DNA of 64,000 bases from Taudactylus pleione (taxonomy: Eukaryota; Chordata; Amphibia; Anura; Myobatrachidae), in the NCBI GenBank assembly GCA_031769625.1, contig JAUIMM010000003.1, forward strand, positions 3,014,501-3,078,500, written 5' to 3'. Position numbers and translations under genes: made by a program. The notes below the pieces were generated by a model. That model was not told where the DNA came from and did not search any database. It worked only from the letters and a program-made list of their open reading frames with translations. Of the stretch, positions 1 to 10,503 are shown in pieces. Positions within the stretch are counted from its first letter, which is position 1, and every line of letters starts with the position of its first letter.

Positions 1-1433
1 TTTCTGAATAGACATCTCTCGCTTCCTTATATTTCATCAGCCCAAATAAGTCTGAAGCCCCCCCCCCCCTACATCTGCCTGCCATTTCACCTATCGGACA
101 ATAACCGCCGATCATCAGCCATTGATAATCAGTGATCCGTCAGGGAATCGGTGAAATTCTTCTTGTTAAATATCCCCAATTGGCTAATCCCGGTCATATT
201 CTGGTTGGGATTGGCAAATCAGGGAAATCCGACATGTTGGATTTCACTAGGTGCCACGACCCCTGGCGATTGGGGAATTGTCCCGATACATGGCAGATCA
301 TGGCCTTTACTGATGACGTCTAGACCTCACCAAGACCCACATATCTATACTACTGCAATAACGATACTATGCTAGATAGGATTATCATCATTATACTTTC
401 CGATCATCCCTACTGTTCATCAATGCATATTTACCAACAGTCCCCTAACTTCCAGGGACAGTCTTAGAAATCTACAAATATCCCTTTTATTCAGAACTAA
501 CCAACATCCATTCAGCTGCATAGTGGATGCAATTGGTTTTATCTCATATTAATCCTGGGGTGTTATAAGTATACATTTATAGTTGTATAAAAAATTCAAA
601 ACATATAATAAATGCACTGTAAGCACATACAGTAAATATATAATAAAGGCGATTGTTGCAGAGAGATCCACAAAGACTATCACATATGATGATCTACGAT
701 CCCCCAGTTCACCAATTAAGTGTTCCAGGAATTTACCCTAAAGATGCCAATTAGGTTAATGCAAGAGATGAATACTTCTTAATTATTCTGCTAAAAGCTA
801 TGTGAAAATCTGAATTCAGCGAGAGCAGACCTCATTCGCTTGTAACAGGATAGTTCAGTAAAGAATGACATCCAATTTCAAATGTACACAGCACCGAGCA
901 TCCTGCCAAGGCCATGATCTAACAGTTTCTGGCTCCGCCGCGTGGACAAAATACAAGAATCAGTTTTTATAGTCCACTGGCTGCCATGCGGGCCTACGCT
1001 GCATTACACAACAGAGTCCGGGGCAGTAGGTTTAGCAGCGATGCAAACAGCAATCCCCACAGATCCGATGACTCACGGTCACAACGTAGAAGTCTGATGT
1101 CCCCGACATAGTCAAAATAAACACCTTGAGTGGATTCCGTCCATACTCCCTATAAGTGTTCCAGTCTCACCATAAAATGTAATTACTCTGCATTAAACAA
1201 TCTTCCATTGCAGCGACTGTTCCCGGCCCACTCCCTGCACAATGGAGTCAGCCAGCCCGGCCAGCTGGTGGCGTCATAAGTGTAGGTATGAGGGATCTCC
1301 ACTGACTTTCATCAGTTGCTGGATGATAACTCCCATCATCTTCAAGCTATAATACTATCTCTCCTGATGTTTAATAAGACACAGCTTTAGCTTGGTAGCG
1401 TCTCATTGTGAACATATTACCCTGTAAAACGAA

Positions 1434-1699
1434 TGCTGGGAACACACACACAGACATATCGTACTGCGGGTACACATTTGAGCTATGTAACGAATGGCGG
1501 AACAATCCCTTGTTCTGTCTTTCATTACCTGCAACGGGTCCGCATGCGATATAGTTGGACATGCAGCACGCCTGGCCTGTCGATGTCGCATGCGACCGCA
1601 TATTGGGCGTACACACTGAGCGACCGATATGTCATTCCGATTTCGCCCGGAAAACGATATATCGTGCCGACATCGTCTTAAGTGTGTACTCAGCATAAC
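1434..1699. repeat. foldback element with terminal repeats ending TGCTGGGAACACACAC / GTGTGTACTCAGCA
   Basis: The ends at 1434 and 1699 are imperfect inverted repeats of the GTGTGTAC..CAGC type shared by the family-2 elements at 13196 and 58912. The interior has arms such as GCATGCGAT around 1540-1600. A clear target duplication was not found. Confidence 0.5.
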
Positions 1700-2019
1700 A
1701 TTTGGAAAATGGGTGTAGTAGCAACATTGGTGACCAATATGTAGATCATATGGTCTTTCTGCTGTTTATGTAGCTTTTATGGTGTTCCCACTGATTATTC
1801 AGCAATTAATTGCTTTCCATATAATTGTTTTGGCAATGACTTTAGCAGAGTTCATTATTCAGCAACAACAGGTGTGCTGCACTTTCTGTAGCATGTTCAA
1901 AAAAAAAAAAAAAAACATGCAAGAAACTTTGGCATTTTTATCTGAATAAATCATATTTACAATGAACATTTTCTATAGAAAGGGAATTTGTAAGGATGTC
2001 CATTGACAATTTACAACCA

Positions 2020-2215
2020 TCGATGGTGTAAGACCAATGGCAAGTGTTTTTTTTACCCATCGATGTAGGTGGCCGATGTCCAGGAAAAAATAAACGGCGA
2101 TGACCCGATGGCTGAGGCCTCAATGGCTAAACCATGAATGGTTTTCTACCGATGGTTTAAAACCATTGACCATCAATGGCACAGCCTCTGATGGCCATCA
2201 CTGGAGGCAGCCATG
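2020..2215. repeat. cluster of short palindromes with CCATCGATGG and ACCATTGACCATCAATGG motifs
   Basis: Several self-complementary words based on CCATnGATGG recur within 200 bp, including sites near 2017, 2058, 2130 and 2160. This looks like a decayed foldback element. The ends are not clear. Confidence 0.35.
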
Positions 2216-2409
2216 TACAGCCTATCAATTCAGTTAGTGACATCACTAAGGAACACACTAAAGTTCTTTTAAAAACTGCAGACCCCCCCACCTACTCTTT
2301 CTTTATGCGCACAAACTAAGCTGCCAAGTTCATTTCAAGATGTATTCGCACTTGACTGGGTCTGGAAAGACCTGATTTTGCAGGTTAGGAGATGCAAAAA
2401 AATCGCACC

Positions 2410-3140
2410 ACTGGGGTTGGGTTTGGGATCCCGGTGGTTAGAATACCAACTTTTCCCACAGCCTAACCCTAACTCTTCCCTTCCATAGCCTAACCTCCCC
2501 CGCAGCCTATCCCTAACACACTTCCCTCCCGCAGCCTAACCCTAACCCTCCCCTCCCGCAGCCTAACCCTAACCCTCCCCTCCCGCGGCCAACCCTAACC
2601 CTCTCGCGGCCTAACCCTAACCCTCCCGCGGCCTAACCCTAACCCTCCCCTCCCGTGGCCTAACCCTAACCCTCCCCTCCCGCGGCCTAACCCTCCTCTC
2701 TCGCAGCCTAAAGCTCCTCTCCCGCTGCCCAATTCCCCTCTCCCGCAGTCTAACCCCCCTCGCCCGCAGTCTAACCCCCCTCGCCCGCAGCCTAACCCCC
2801 CTCGCCCGCAGCCTAACCCTCCCCTCAGGCAGCCTACAGCTCCTCTCCAGCAGCCTAATTCCCCTCTCCCGCAGCCTAACCCCCCTCTCCCGCAGCGTAA
2901 CCCCTCTCTCCCGCAGCGTAACCCCTCTCTCCCGCAGCGTAACCCCTCTCTCCCGCAGTGTAACCCCTCTCTCCCGCAGTGTAACCCCTCTCTCCCGCAG
3001 TGTAACCCTCCCTTCTCCCGCAGCCTAACCCTCCCTTCTCCCGCAGCCTAACCCTCCCTTCTCCCGCAGGCTAACCCTAACCCCCCCGCAGCCTAACCCT
3101 CCCCTCCCTCAGCCTAACTCTAACCCTCCCGCCGGGATAG
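2410..3140. repeat. degenerate telomere-like array (CCCTAACCCTCCC-type units)
   Basis: Units of about 20-30 bp built from CCTAACCCTAACCCTCCC and CGCAGCCTAACCC fill roughly 700 bp. The left edge (GGGATCCCGGTGGTTAG near 2427) and the right edge (CGCCGGGATAG near 3133) match the terminal words of the TTAGG elements elsewhere in the window. It is therefore best read as one such element with an expanded interior, not a chromosome end. Confidence 0.7.
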
Positions 3141-3337
3141 TGACTACATCCCCTTTTTTTTTCATGTCAATTAAATGATCAATAAAGTGTACACAATGGG
3201 AGACAGTGTAGATTCAAACTGGTTGCTATAGGTTACAGCACATTTTTCTTTGCCAACTTTGACCCGCCAGTTTTCATAAACGTCCCTTAATTGCGTTACT
3301 ATAAAACAGCAACAAACAATAATGGAAAACAACTTAC

Positions 3338-3391
3338 CTCTGGGCCTGGAGGACCTGGCAACCCAGCAAATCCTTTGTCTCCTGGTTTACC
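3338..3391 (-). CDS. col27a1: collagen triple-helix exon (54 nt), most 3' in window
   Basis: Encodes GKPGDKGFAGLPGPPGPE, six triplets. The acceptor is TTTTGGTTTGCAG and the donor GAG|GTAAGT is consensus. The transcript must continue below position 1, because no further helix exon, stop codon or propeptide exon is found in 1-3337. Confidence 0.92.
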
Positions 3392-3589
3392 CTGCAAACC
3401 AAAATAGTTAGACTAATGCAGTTTTTTTACAAAATGCACAAATGAACTAATATTACGGAAATGGGCTTACTATGAACTCCGCAAAATGCGCTGTACCCAT
3501 AACAACCAATCAGATGTTATATTTTTCTAGAGCAGTGTGATAAAGCTAACATCTGTTATCCGATTGGTTGATATGGGTGGGGGGGAGAT

Positions 3590-3915
3590 ACGTTCAGTAT
3601 CCCACCAAGGGGATGCCGGAGCTTAGACTACCGGCGCTGGACTCTCAACACCTGTCAGAATCCCGGTTCCGGCATCTCAAAGGTAAGTAGCGGGGTTGGG
3701 GTGATGGTTAGGGGTAGGCACTAGGGGGGGGGGGGGGTTAGGTTTAGGGTGTGGGGAGGTTTAGGCACTGGGGGGAAGGTTAGGTTCAGGCAGCGGGGAG
3801 GGAGGGTTATGGTTAGGGGATGGGAAAGGGGGAAGAGGGGGAGGGTTAGGATACCTACCGACAGGTGCCGGTATCCTAACCCTGTCGGGATGTCGGCGTC
3901 AAGTGCTGGGATCCT
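3590..3915. repeat. TTAGG element, short type
   Basis: Outer parts contain CCGGCGCTGGACTCTC, CCGACAGGTGCCGGTATCC and CCCTGTCGGGATG. The middle is a G-rich run of GGTTAGG and TTAGGCACTAGGGGG phrases with a long poly-G. Same plan as the copies near 17655, 36012 and 54777. Element ends are approximate. Confidence 0.65.
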
Positions 3916-3917
3916 GT

Positions 3918-4015
3918 GACTCTCCAGCTGTTGTGGGACAACATGTCCCAGCATACCCCTGCCAACATCTCCCTGGGTGTTATGGGACATGTAGTTCCAC
4001 AGCAGCTGGAGAGTC
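3918..4015. repeat. 98-bp inverted repeat, probable hAT-type miniature element core
   Basis: Begins GACTCTCCAGCTG and ends CAGCTGGAGAGTC, with CATGTCCCA / GGGACATG words inside. The internal phrasing (GTAGTTCCACAGCAGCTGGAG) matches the hAT miniature elements at 25676 and 55458, but their CAGGGG ends are missing. Confidence 0.5.
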
Positions 4016-4440
4016 TTCCTCCCTTTGCACGAGAAAAGAGAAGCGACAGCGCCATTACAAATTAAAATAAAATACAGGCAAATGACAGCACAACATCCAT
4101 CTCACTCTCCATCTGGCAGCGATCTGTGTATCATATACAATGACCCAACCAAACATGTGACAATAAGTGGCCATTAGCTTTTATTTATTGGCGAGATACT
4201 CCTCGGCAGCATCAGTTTAATGAAGATTTCTTATTCGGTTTTTGCAGTGTTTATTCTAACAAGACGTCGGAAAAAATTACAAGAAGTTCCGTGGTTTCTA
4301 TTCAACGTTGGGCCAGGAATGGAAGCCTAGTTGAGAATTGTGCAATGTAATAATGTGGACTGCATTAAAAGGAGGAAGAAAGAAAAAGGTAATGTAAGGA
4401 CAATTTTGTAACCTTCCAAGATTAAGAAAGCAGATCTTAC

Positions 4441-4494
4441 CACAGGTCCCGTCTTCCCGCGAGGCCCTGGTGCTCCAGGGAGACCCAGCCCGCC
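4441..4494 (-). CDS. col27a1: collagen triple-helix exon (54 nt)
   Basis: Encodes GGLGLPGAPGPRGKTGPV, six triplets; the Gly-Gly start is a normal triplet with Gly in X. The acceptor ends TCTTTGTTGTAG and the donor GTG|GTAAGA is strong. Positively charged RGK sits at the centre. Confidence 0.92.
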
Positions 4495-5466
4495 CTACAA
4501 CAAAGACATCAGAAGTCAGCGGAATTATAGAGATCTCTCACCTGAAACTTTATGAGTGAAAAACAAATCAGAGTAGAATACGATTGGCTCACTTGCTTTG
4601 GCTCAAATATATATGGTGAGATGACGTAGCTACAGCTCCTGGTGCAAAACCGGCTACGCGGCCCCCCTGAGCTGGCTTGTAGGATAGCAGAGACCAGTGA
4701 GTGCAGACCATATAGTGTTATAGACCATCACATGACCTAGTTACGGTCTCATAAAGCAGTACACACTGGTGTAATAACCAAAAGGAGCGACTGGGCTTTT
4801 GATGTTTTTATAGTTATGGTCAGTAAAAGGTTTATACGCTCCTTACTGCGCAAAACGCAATCATTGTGAGTGGGCCACAGAAGATTGGAAAAGGTGGGCA
4901 AGGCTGTCTTGCCAGCTATAATAAATGCTCATTATTTTTCATGGCTTTATTGCTGTGTAATACAACAAACGGGCGTTACGCAGGGGAAATCGAGGATGCC
5001 TTTCTGGTGTGACAAGGGAGGCGACTGTACTCAAGCAGGTAGCATTCAGCTCTCATTGTCGCCCTGTTACCAAGCCTATTAAAAAGTTTCAAGTTGACAA
5101 CAATAAAAAAAAACAAAAAACTCTAGGTGAGCTGTATCAAGCCTTAGAGAGAGATGACGTGCAGAAGTTTGTCTAAAGCAACCAATCGGCTTCTAATTGT
5201 CATTTCAAAGACTGTGCTAGATAAATGACAGAAGCCGATTGGTTGCTTTGGGCAACTTCTCCACATGGGTCTCTTTTCCAAGGCTTGGTACATCTCCTCC
5301 ATAGTCTGTTACTAGGATTATGGACATCATTATTATTACAGCTTAATACTATCAGACTGTGATATTGTATGCCTTATTGAATACCATGTGGGCATTTAGC
5401 CCACCATCAGTTACATCCCCTGCACTTATTACATGGCAAGAAATGAAGAGAATCTTGACTTCTCAC
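4495..5466 (-). other. intron between the exons at 5467 and 4441
   Basis: Contains one foldback element at 5127-5298. Nothing else recognised; 4500-5120 looks like unique intronic sequence. Confidence 0.85.
5127..5298. repeat. foldback miniature element (GAGATGTACCAAGCC ends)
   Basis: Left GAGCTGTATCAAGCC pairs with right GGCTTGGTACATCTC. Inside, AAAGCAACCAATCGGCTTC pairs with GAAGCCGATTGGTTGCTTT. Related copies lie at 45977 and 48407. Confidence 0.7.
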
Positions 5467-5520
5467 CTTGTCCCCTTGAAATCCAATCTCTCCGGGTATC
5501 CCTGGGAGTCCCTGGACGCC
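5467..5520 (-). CDS. col27a1: collagen triple-helix exon (54 nt)
   Basis: Encodes GVQGLPGIPGEIGFQGDK, six triplets. The acceptor is TTTGGTAATGTGCACTTAG, poor in pyrimidines next to the AG, and the donor is AAG|GTGAGA. A plus-strand frame that covers it is only its antisense shadow. Confidence 0.92.
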
Positions 5521-5667
5521 CTAAGTGCACATTACCAAAGTGTGTTAAAAGGTGAGAAATGACAGATTACCAGGAGGATCTCATATTTCTTGTATGCAAT
5601 GTGAAATAGAGACCGGAAGCCATATAGCATGTTTCCTGAATCCTCCCGCCATACAGGCTCATCCGCT

Positions 5668-5977
5668 AAAGGAGCGTATCCACTACGCGACCCAGGGAAG
5701 ACAGTACGATTAAGACATCGTAGTCGTACAGTCGTTCCCCATCCGTGCAGTGCCTACACTGAATGATATATCGTTCCGTGTTGGTACCCTCCATCATCCC
5801 TGAACATGGTCAACCTGACGATATAATTTGGGCGATGAGCGATGCCGGCAACGACCAGCGTTGGTCGTTGCCGACATTTTGCTGCCTGATCAGTGCACGA
5901 TTAATGGACAACTGAACGATAACGATATCGTTATTGTTCAGTCGTCCATTAATATCGTGTAGTGGGTACGCACCTTT
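5668..5977. mobile_element. family-2 multi-hairpin foldback element
   Basis: Ends are AAAGGAGCGTATCCACTAC and GTAGTGGGTACGCACCTTT, inverted repeats. An internal hairpin at 5844-5875 has arms GCCGGCAACGACC / GGTCGTTGCCGAC, and a second at about 5900-5950 is built on AACGATATCGTT. No transposase; presumably moved by an enzyme encoded elsewhere. Confidence 0.75.
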
Positions 5978-6245
5978 ACATTGCACTAATGGGCACAATT
6001 TCTACTGAACCACCACAACCCATCAGAGTGCATTATTTTTCCCTTAACCTAGCTCTGGTGACACATTAATTAGCAAAATAACTGGTGCACCATATCCCAA
6101 GTGGCCTGGTCCATTTCATTGACTGGTCTAAAGATTACAAAAGATGTCTCTATTGGCCTGGCCAGCAGGACACAGCGGGCTGATCTTGTACCAGTCGCCA
6201 CCTAGACAATGACGATAATGAAGGGGGCAATTTCTCAACAGTGAT

Positions 6246-6380
6246 TATACAGAGAGAGAGAGGAGGAGAGAGAGAAAGAGAGGAGAGAGAGAGAGAGAGA
6301 AAGAGAGGAGAGAGAGAGAGGAGGAGAGAGAGAGAGAGAGAGAGAAAGAGAGGAGAGAGAGAGAGGAGGAGGAGAGAGAG

Positions 6381-6427
<47 letters not shown>

Positions 6428-6584
6428 GAGAGGAAAGAGAGAGAGGGAGAGGAAGAGAGAGAGAGAGGGAGAGGGAGAGGGAGAGAGAGAGAGAGGGAGA
6501 GAGAGAGAGAGGAAAGAGAGAGAGGGAGAGGAAGAGAGAGAGAGAGAGGGAGAGGGAGAGGGAGAGGGAGAGGGAGAGAGAGAC
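6246..6584. repeat. GA-rich simple repeat tract (about 340 bp)
   Basis: Almost pure purine on the plus strand: (GA)n broken by GGA and GAAAGA variants, with a higher-order GGGAGAGG pattern towards the right. It produces three overlapping open frames of only Arg/Glu/Gly or Ser/Leu/Pro, which I do not regard as genes. Confidence 0.95.
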
Positions 6585-6989
6585 TTTTATGCAAGCTATT
6601 AAAAAACACACTTTATAATCAGCATTAAGGATAGAATGTTTTTGACTTTAAAATAAACAAAATCTCCCGCACTCATTAGGAAATTGTAACTGGAGAATTT
6701 GTTTTGTCCACGACGGTCCAAGAATTCCTTTCATAAAATACCAAAACACCTTACGCCGTGATACTGAATTTAAAATTAATGGACTGACAAACTGCAATTT
6801 GGAAACCCCATTATCTTCTCCTGTGGGCCTGGATGACGTGAGAACACCCCCGTGTTTCATGAAATGCATAAAAAGCTGAGGATTGTGCAAATAGTTTACA
6901 TTACACAGCTAATAGTCAAATTAATTACTGTGATTTAAAAATAAAAAATAAAATAATGGATTAAGTGATATTCCAAAAGCAGGCAACTA

Positions 6990-7180
6990 TATTGGTAATT
7001 TGCAAGCATCCTGGTGAGCTGTACAATAACCTATTTGAATAATGGGTAGCTGTGACCTAGATACAGTGAAGGCAGAGGGAAAATATACAAACTCTATGGA
7101 GATAGGTCCCTGGATGGAATAAAAAAAACTTGACCCTAGCACTGTGAGGCAGCAATGTTGACCACTGGCCACCGTGCTGT
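6990..7180 (-). repeat. tRNA-derived SINE remnant, minus strand
   Basis: Read on the minus strand it has GGTGGCCAGTGGTCAACATT (A-box-like), GCTGCCTCACAGTGCTAGGG and then TAGAGTTTGTATATTTTCCC. The same phrases, better preserved, occur in the SINE at 56692-57392. The B box is decayed. Confidence 0.6.
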
Positions 7181-7194
7181 CACCAGAAGACTTA

Positions 7195-7686
7195 CAGATG
7201 TGCCCACATACATCTAGCCTCCTTGTGCGTTAAACAGCCCCCCTAGTCGCACCATGTCGTGGCGTGACTCTGTAGCGCTGACCATCTTTTTGTGCGACTT
7301 TTTCCCCTTCATATGTGTCTCTTTCACACAGCGATGTTAATAGGACGCACAAGCAGCTTCTGCTGATTAAAATAATCGCGGCATGCCTACGTTCTGTGTG
7401 CGACTGCGGCTGTATCTGCATGCGAAATGCTACGTTATAGTCACAGCCGCTGACACTGTAACGTAGCATTTTGCGTACAGATACACCCACAGTCGCACAC
7501 AGAATATAGGCATGCTGCATATCATTTTAATCAGCAGAAGCTGCTTGTGTGTCCTATTCGCATCGCTGAGCGGCTAAGATGCGTTTGACGTAAAAAAAAA
7601 AAAAAAAAAAAAGGACACACGGCGCACACCCGTTATATGTAACGCGACTTGTAACGCACGGAGGATAGATGTGGACACATCTGTAC
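7195..7686. mobile_element. 492-bp foldback element with long terminal inverted repeats
   Basis: Left CATCTAGCCTCCTTGTGCGT pairs with right ACGCACGGAGGATAGATG. The interior folds again: CGTTCTGTGTGCGACTGCGG and AAATGCTACGTTA near 7390-7440 are answered by TAACGTAGCATTTTGCG and CAGTCGCACACAGAAT near 7459-7505. A 20-nt poly(A) lies at about 7591-7612. Confidence 0.7.
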
Positions 7687-9628
7687 AATGCTATTTTGTT
7701 TACTGAATTAATGGGTTAAGAGAGCTGGTGGAATATATTTAAATAAATGATGAGATTAAGATGAAAAGATGACTTCAGTACCCTGCGGAGGATCCTCCGG
7801 CTTCTTCAGCTGCTACACATTAATGGAGAACTGCAATAATTATTGGCCCGACAATTAGCTGCCCAGCAGATGTCTGAACAATTTCAATATAAGTTACAAT
7901 TCTCCGTAATACATTCTTCTTGTTTATTTCTGCCCCACATTTGTATCCAATTGAAAATGAACAACCAAGACATGATACATGGTTAAAAGGGTGGGATTAA
8001 TTAAAAGCTCCCCTATTCCCCCCCGCCCCCCCTCAATTGGCAGCGTATTAAAGCCCTGAAGTTTGTTATACTGGGATTACAGTGACTTTCTGTACTACTG
8101 CTACTAGTTGAGGGATGAACACAGTTATGACAACTGGGGCCAAGGTCTCCGAGATAGGAAAACGCCTAGAAGTGCCAAAAAAGCAACGAGCTGGGATGTG
8201 GAATACTACAAGGCCTATAATTATCTCCAAACTCATAATAGTCAGCAAGGGCATCACATGGAAAAAGTTATGGGAGGCTGAGCCGCCCCTCGACTCCCCC
8301 ATCTGATTTCAATAAGTGATCTCAATAGGGGTTCCTGCTGCAACAACACAAAGAAGGGGGTTATATCCTAACAAAATAAACAAGACTCACTTTTAGGTTC
8401 AATTTACAGTTATTCGTCATATAGTTTTCAAAGAATGGTTGGTGTATAATCTATGTGATTTCTAATGAGCAGCCGAGATACCGTACCTCTCAGGGTGGTT
8501 CATCTGCTCTAGCGCAAGACATGATAGACGCAAAAGTCACTGACAACATCTGATTCTCTTATCTATCCCTAAGGGTCCCTTAACATCGGAGCTCCAGGTG
8601 TGGGAACATAACCCATGGGCAGTGCTCATTGATGCCCTTTGAGGGATCAGCAATCCCTACGATAATTGTCCGCGCTCCTTCACAGCTTAACGTACTGCGC
8701 TAAGGGCGAATAAGAGCGAGCGATCTGTCATAGGGTTTCAGCGATCGCTCAGACATCTACATATTTAAAGCGGTGCTGACGAATGCTACAATGTAAATGG
8801 ACTCCAAGAGCTCAGACTTCGTAAAACCTTCTGAAGCACCAGACGCTAGTAACCTTTACCCCGCTTCCTTACTTTTTTTTCAAGTGCCTTTGAAGTAATT
8901 TAACTGCACTGTAACCTTCAAGTGGTTTTTTTCCGGTTCCTCTCCATAGAACCCATTAACTCTTTAAAATTAAATTTCGGACACTTCAGAGGTGTTCATC
9001 TATATTCCCCATTGTAATAAGATTACCAGATTTTCAGACACAAGTCCCAGAACGCCGCGTTCTATTAAATTGACTTCTGAGAATGTCAGATTGGCAAGAC
9101 GATGTTCCTACTCAGCACTACCCCAAAAGGCCGCCCACCCCAAGGACATGTGCCTCAACAACCAATTGCCCATAATAACCATCACTTTATACTCGACAAT
9201 GACTAGCATATTATGCCCAGCAAGTAGCAACAGTTATCTGATTAGCAACATATACTTAAAATAACACTGCATCCAAGAAAATAGAACTAGCAGTGTGCCT
9301 TTATACAATAATATAGATTATAATAGTTAACATTTAAATACATATGTCTATAAATGACAGCAACTATAACAATGGATATGAAGTGAAGAAATGAGGTATT
9401 TTCCGAGGATGCTACCTATCCAGAGAATGGGGAAATGGGAACATATGCTAACTATAAGCCATATATACAATTACTACAACTCATGACGTTAGAGTTAAAA
9501 ATATGCACAAAGAGTTGATAATTTTCCTGCGCCAAATTAGTGTATCGACCAAAGGTTCCCAAACTTGGTCCTCAAGGCACCTTAACAAGTCCAGGTTTTA
9601 AGGCTATCTATGCTTTGGGCACAGTACC

Positions 9629-9967
9629 TAAAGGCATCCACTTGCCGATTAAAATGAGCGATTGAACGATAACTATATCGTTATCTTTCACTTGCTCAGT
9701 AATCGTGCACAAATCGGGCATGAAAATGTCGGAAACGACCAGCGATGCGCGCTCCCTCTGGTCGTTTACGACATCAGTCATCGCCTGAACATGCCGGTCA
9801 ATCTGCTGAAAATGACAGATTGACCATGCTCAGGGATAAGGGAGGGTGCCTGCGCTGAATGACATATTGTTCAGTGAAGACACTGCAGGGGAAGAGGAAC
9901 GACTGTACGATTACAATGTTGTAATCGTACTGTCGTTCCACTATCTGCTAGTGGATACGCACCTTTA
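9629..9967. mobile_element. family-2 multi-hairpin element nested in the hAT at 9549
   Basis: Ends AAAGGCATCCACTTG and AGTGGATACGCACCTTT. Hairpins: AACGATAACTATATCGTT near 9665, GTCGGAAACGACC / GGTCGTTTACGAC (9728-9772), GGTCAATCTG / CAGATTGACC (about 9803-9829), and AACGACTGTACGATTACAA with its complement at about 9898-9938. Confidence 0.75.
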
Positions 9968-10044
9968 GGCAATTTGACTTAGCCATCTGGGCTCAAACAC
10001 AAATATCCTTAAAACCTTGACTGTTAGGAGACCTCGGCGACTTC

Positions 10045-10503
10045 AGGTCTGATTGCACACAATGCCGATTGTTACGCAGTTGAGTGATTAATGGTCGGCT
10101 GCGAATGCGTAACGGTCGCTCTGCATGCGCGCCAAGGTACCTTAGCGATGCTGCTCGCAGTAAAGAATTTCTTTGCAAAAGTGATGGACTATCAGGATCC
10201 GTTTGAGGGCGGTTACGGGGAGTGGCAGCAAAAACATAAGTGTGTTGTGACCGTTTTCGGGGTGCGTCTCAGCTTATCACTGCGATCCCAAACGCAGATA
10301 AAGCAGCTCCGACAACCATTCTGTGAGACCAATAGGGCTACTCAAATGTCCAATTATCCAATGATCTGCACCGGCAGTTGCGCATGTGTACGTATTTGCG
10401 CGGTCTTGCGAAAGCCCCGGTGGGCGTCTCAATACATATCCCAACGCCTGCATATTATCGCACAGCAGCTGCAATTGCGTTAGCGTACATCTCGGAATCA
10501 GGC
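10045..10503. mobile_element. CpG-rich foldback element (family 3), nested, boundaries approximate
   Basis: Starts near GGTCTGATTGCAC and ends near CGGAATCAGGC. The interior carries GGCGGTTACGGGGAGTGG and GCGCATGTGTACG phrases like those in the elements at 33221 and 63440. Open frames of 60-130 codons inside are not conserved among copies. Confidence 0.5.

Larger units (their letters stand above)
1..3337 (-). other. partial intron 3' of the last exon in the window
   Basis: Contains a foldback element (1434-1699), a patch of short palindromes (about 2020-2215) and the CCCTAA-type array (about 2410-3140). I recognise nothing in 1-1430 or 1700-2015 beyond A/T-rich unique sequence and short homopolymers. 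Confidence 0.75.
3392..4440 (-). other. intron between the exons at 4441 and 3338
   Basis: Holds a TTAGG element (about 3590-3915) followed directly by a short inverted repeat (3918-4015). The remainder shows nothing I recognise. Confidence 0.85.

Noticed and set aside
2410..3140. Chromosome end or true telomere
   Set aside because: Units are CCCTAACCCTCCC-like and mixed, not perfect TTAGGG, and collagen exons continue beyond; the flanks match dispersed elements.
6150..6618. Open frames of 124-153 codons on both strands
   Set aside because: They consist only of Ser/Leu/Pro or Arg/Glu/Gly and lie within the GA simple repeat; three frames are open at once.
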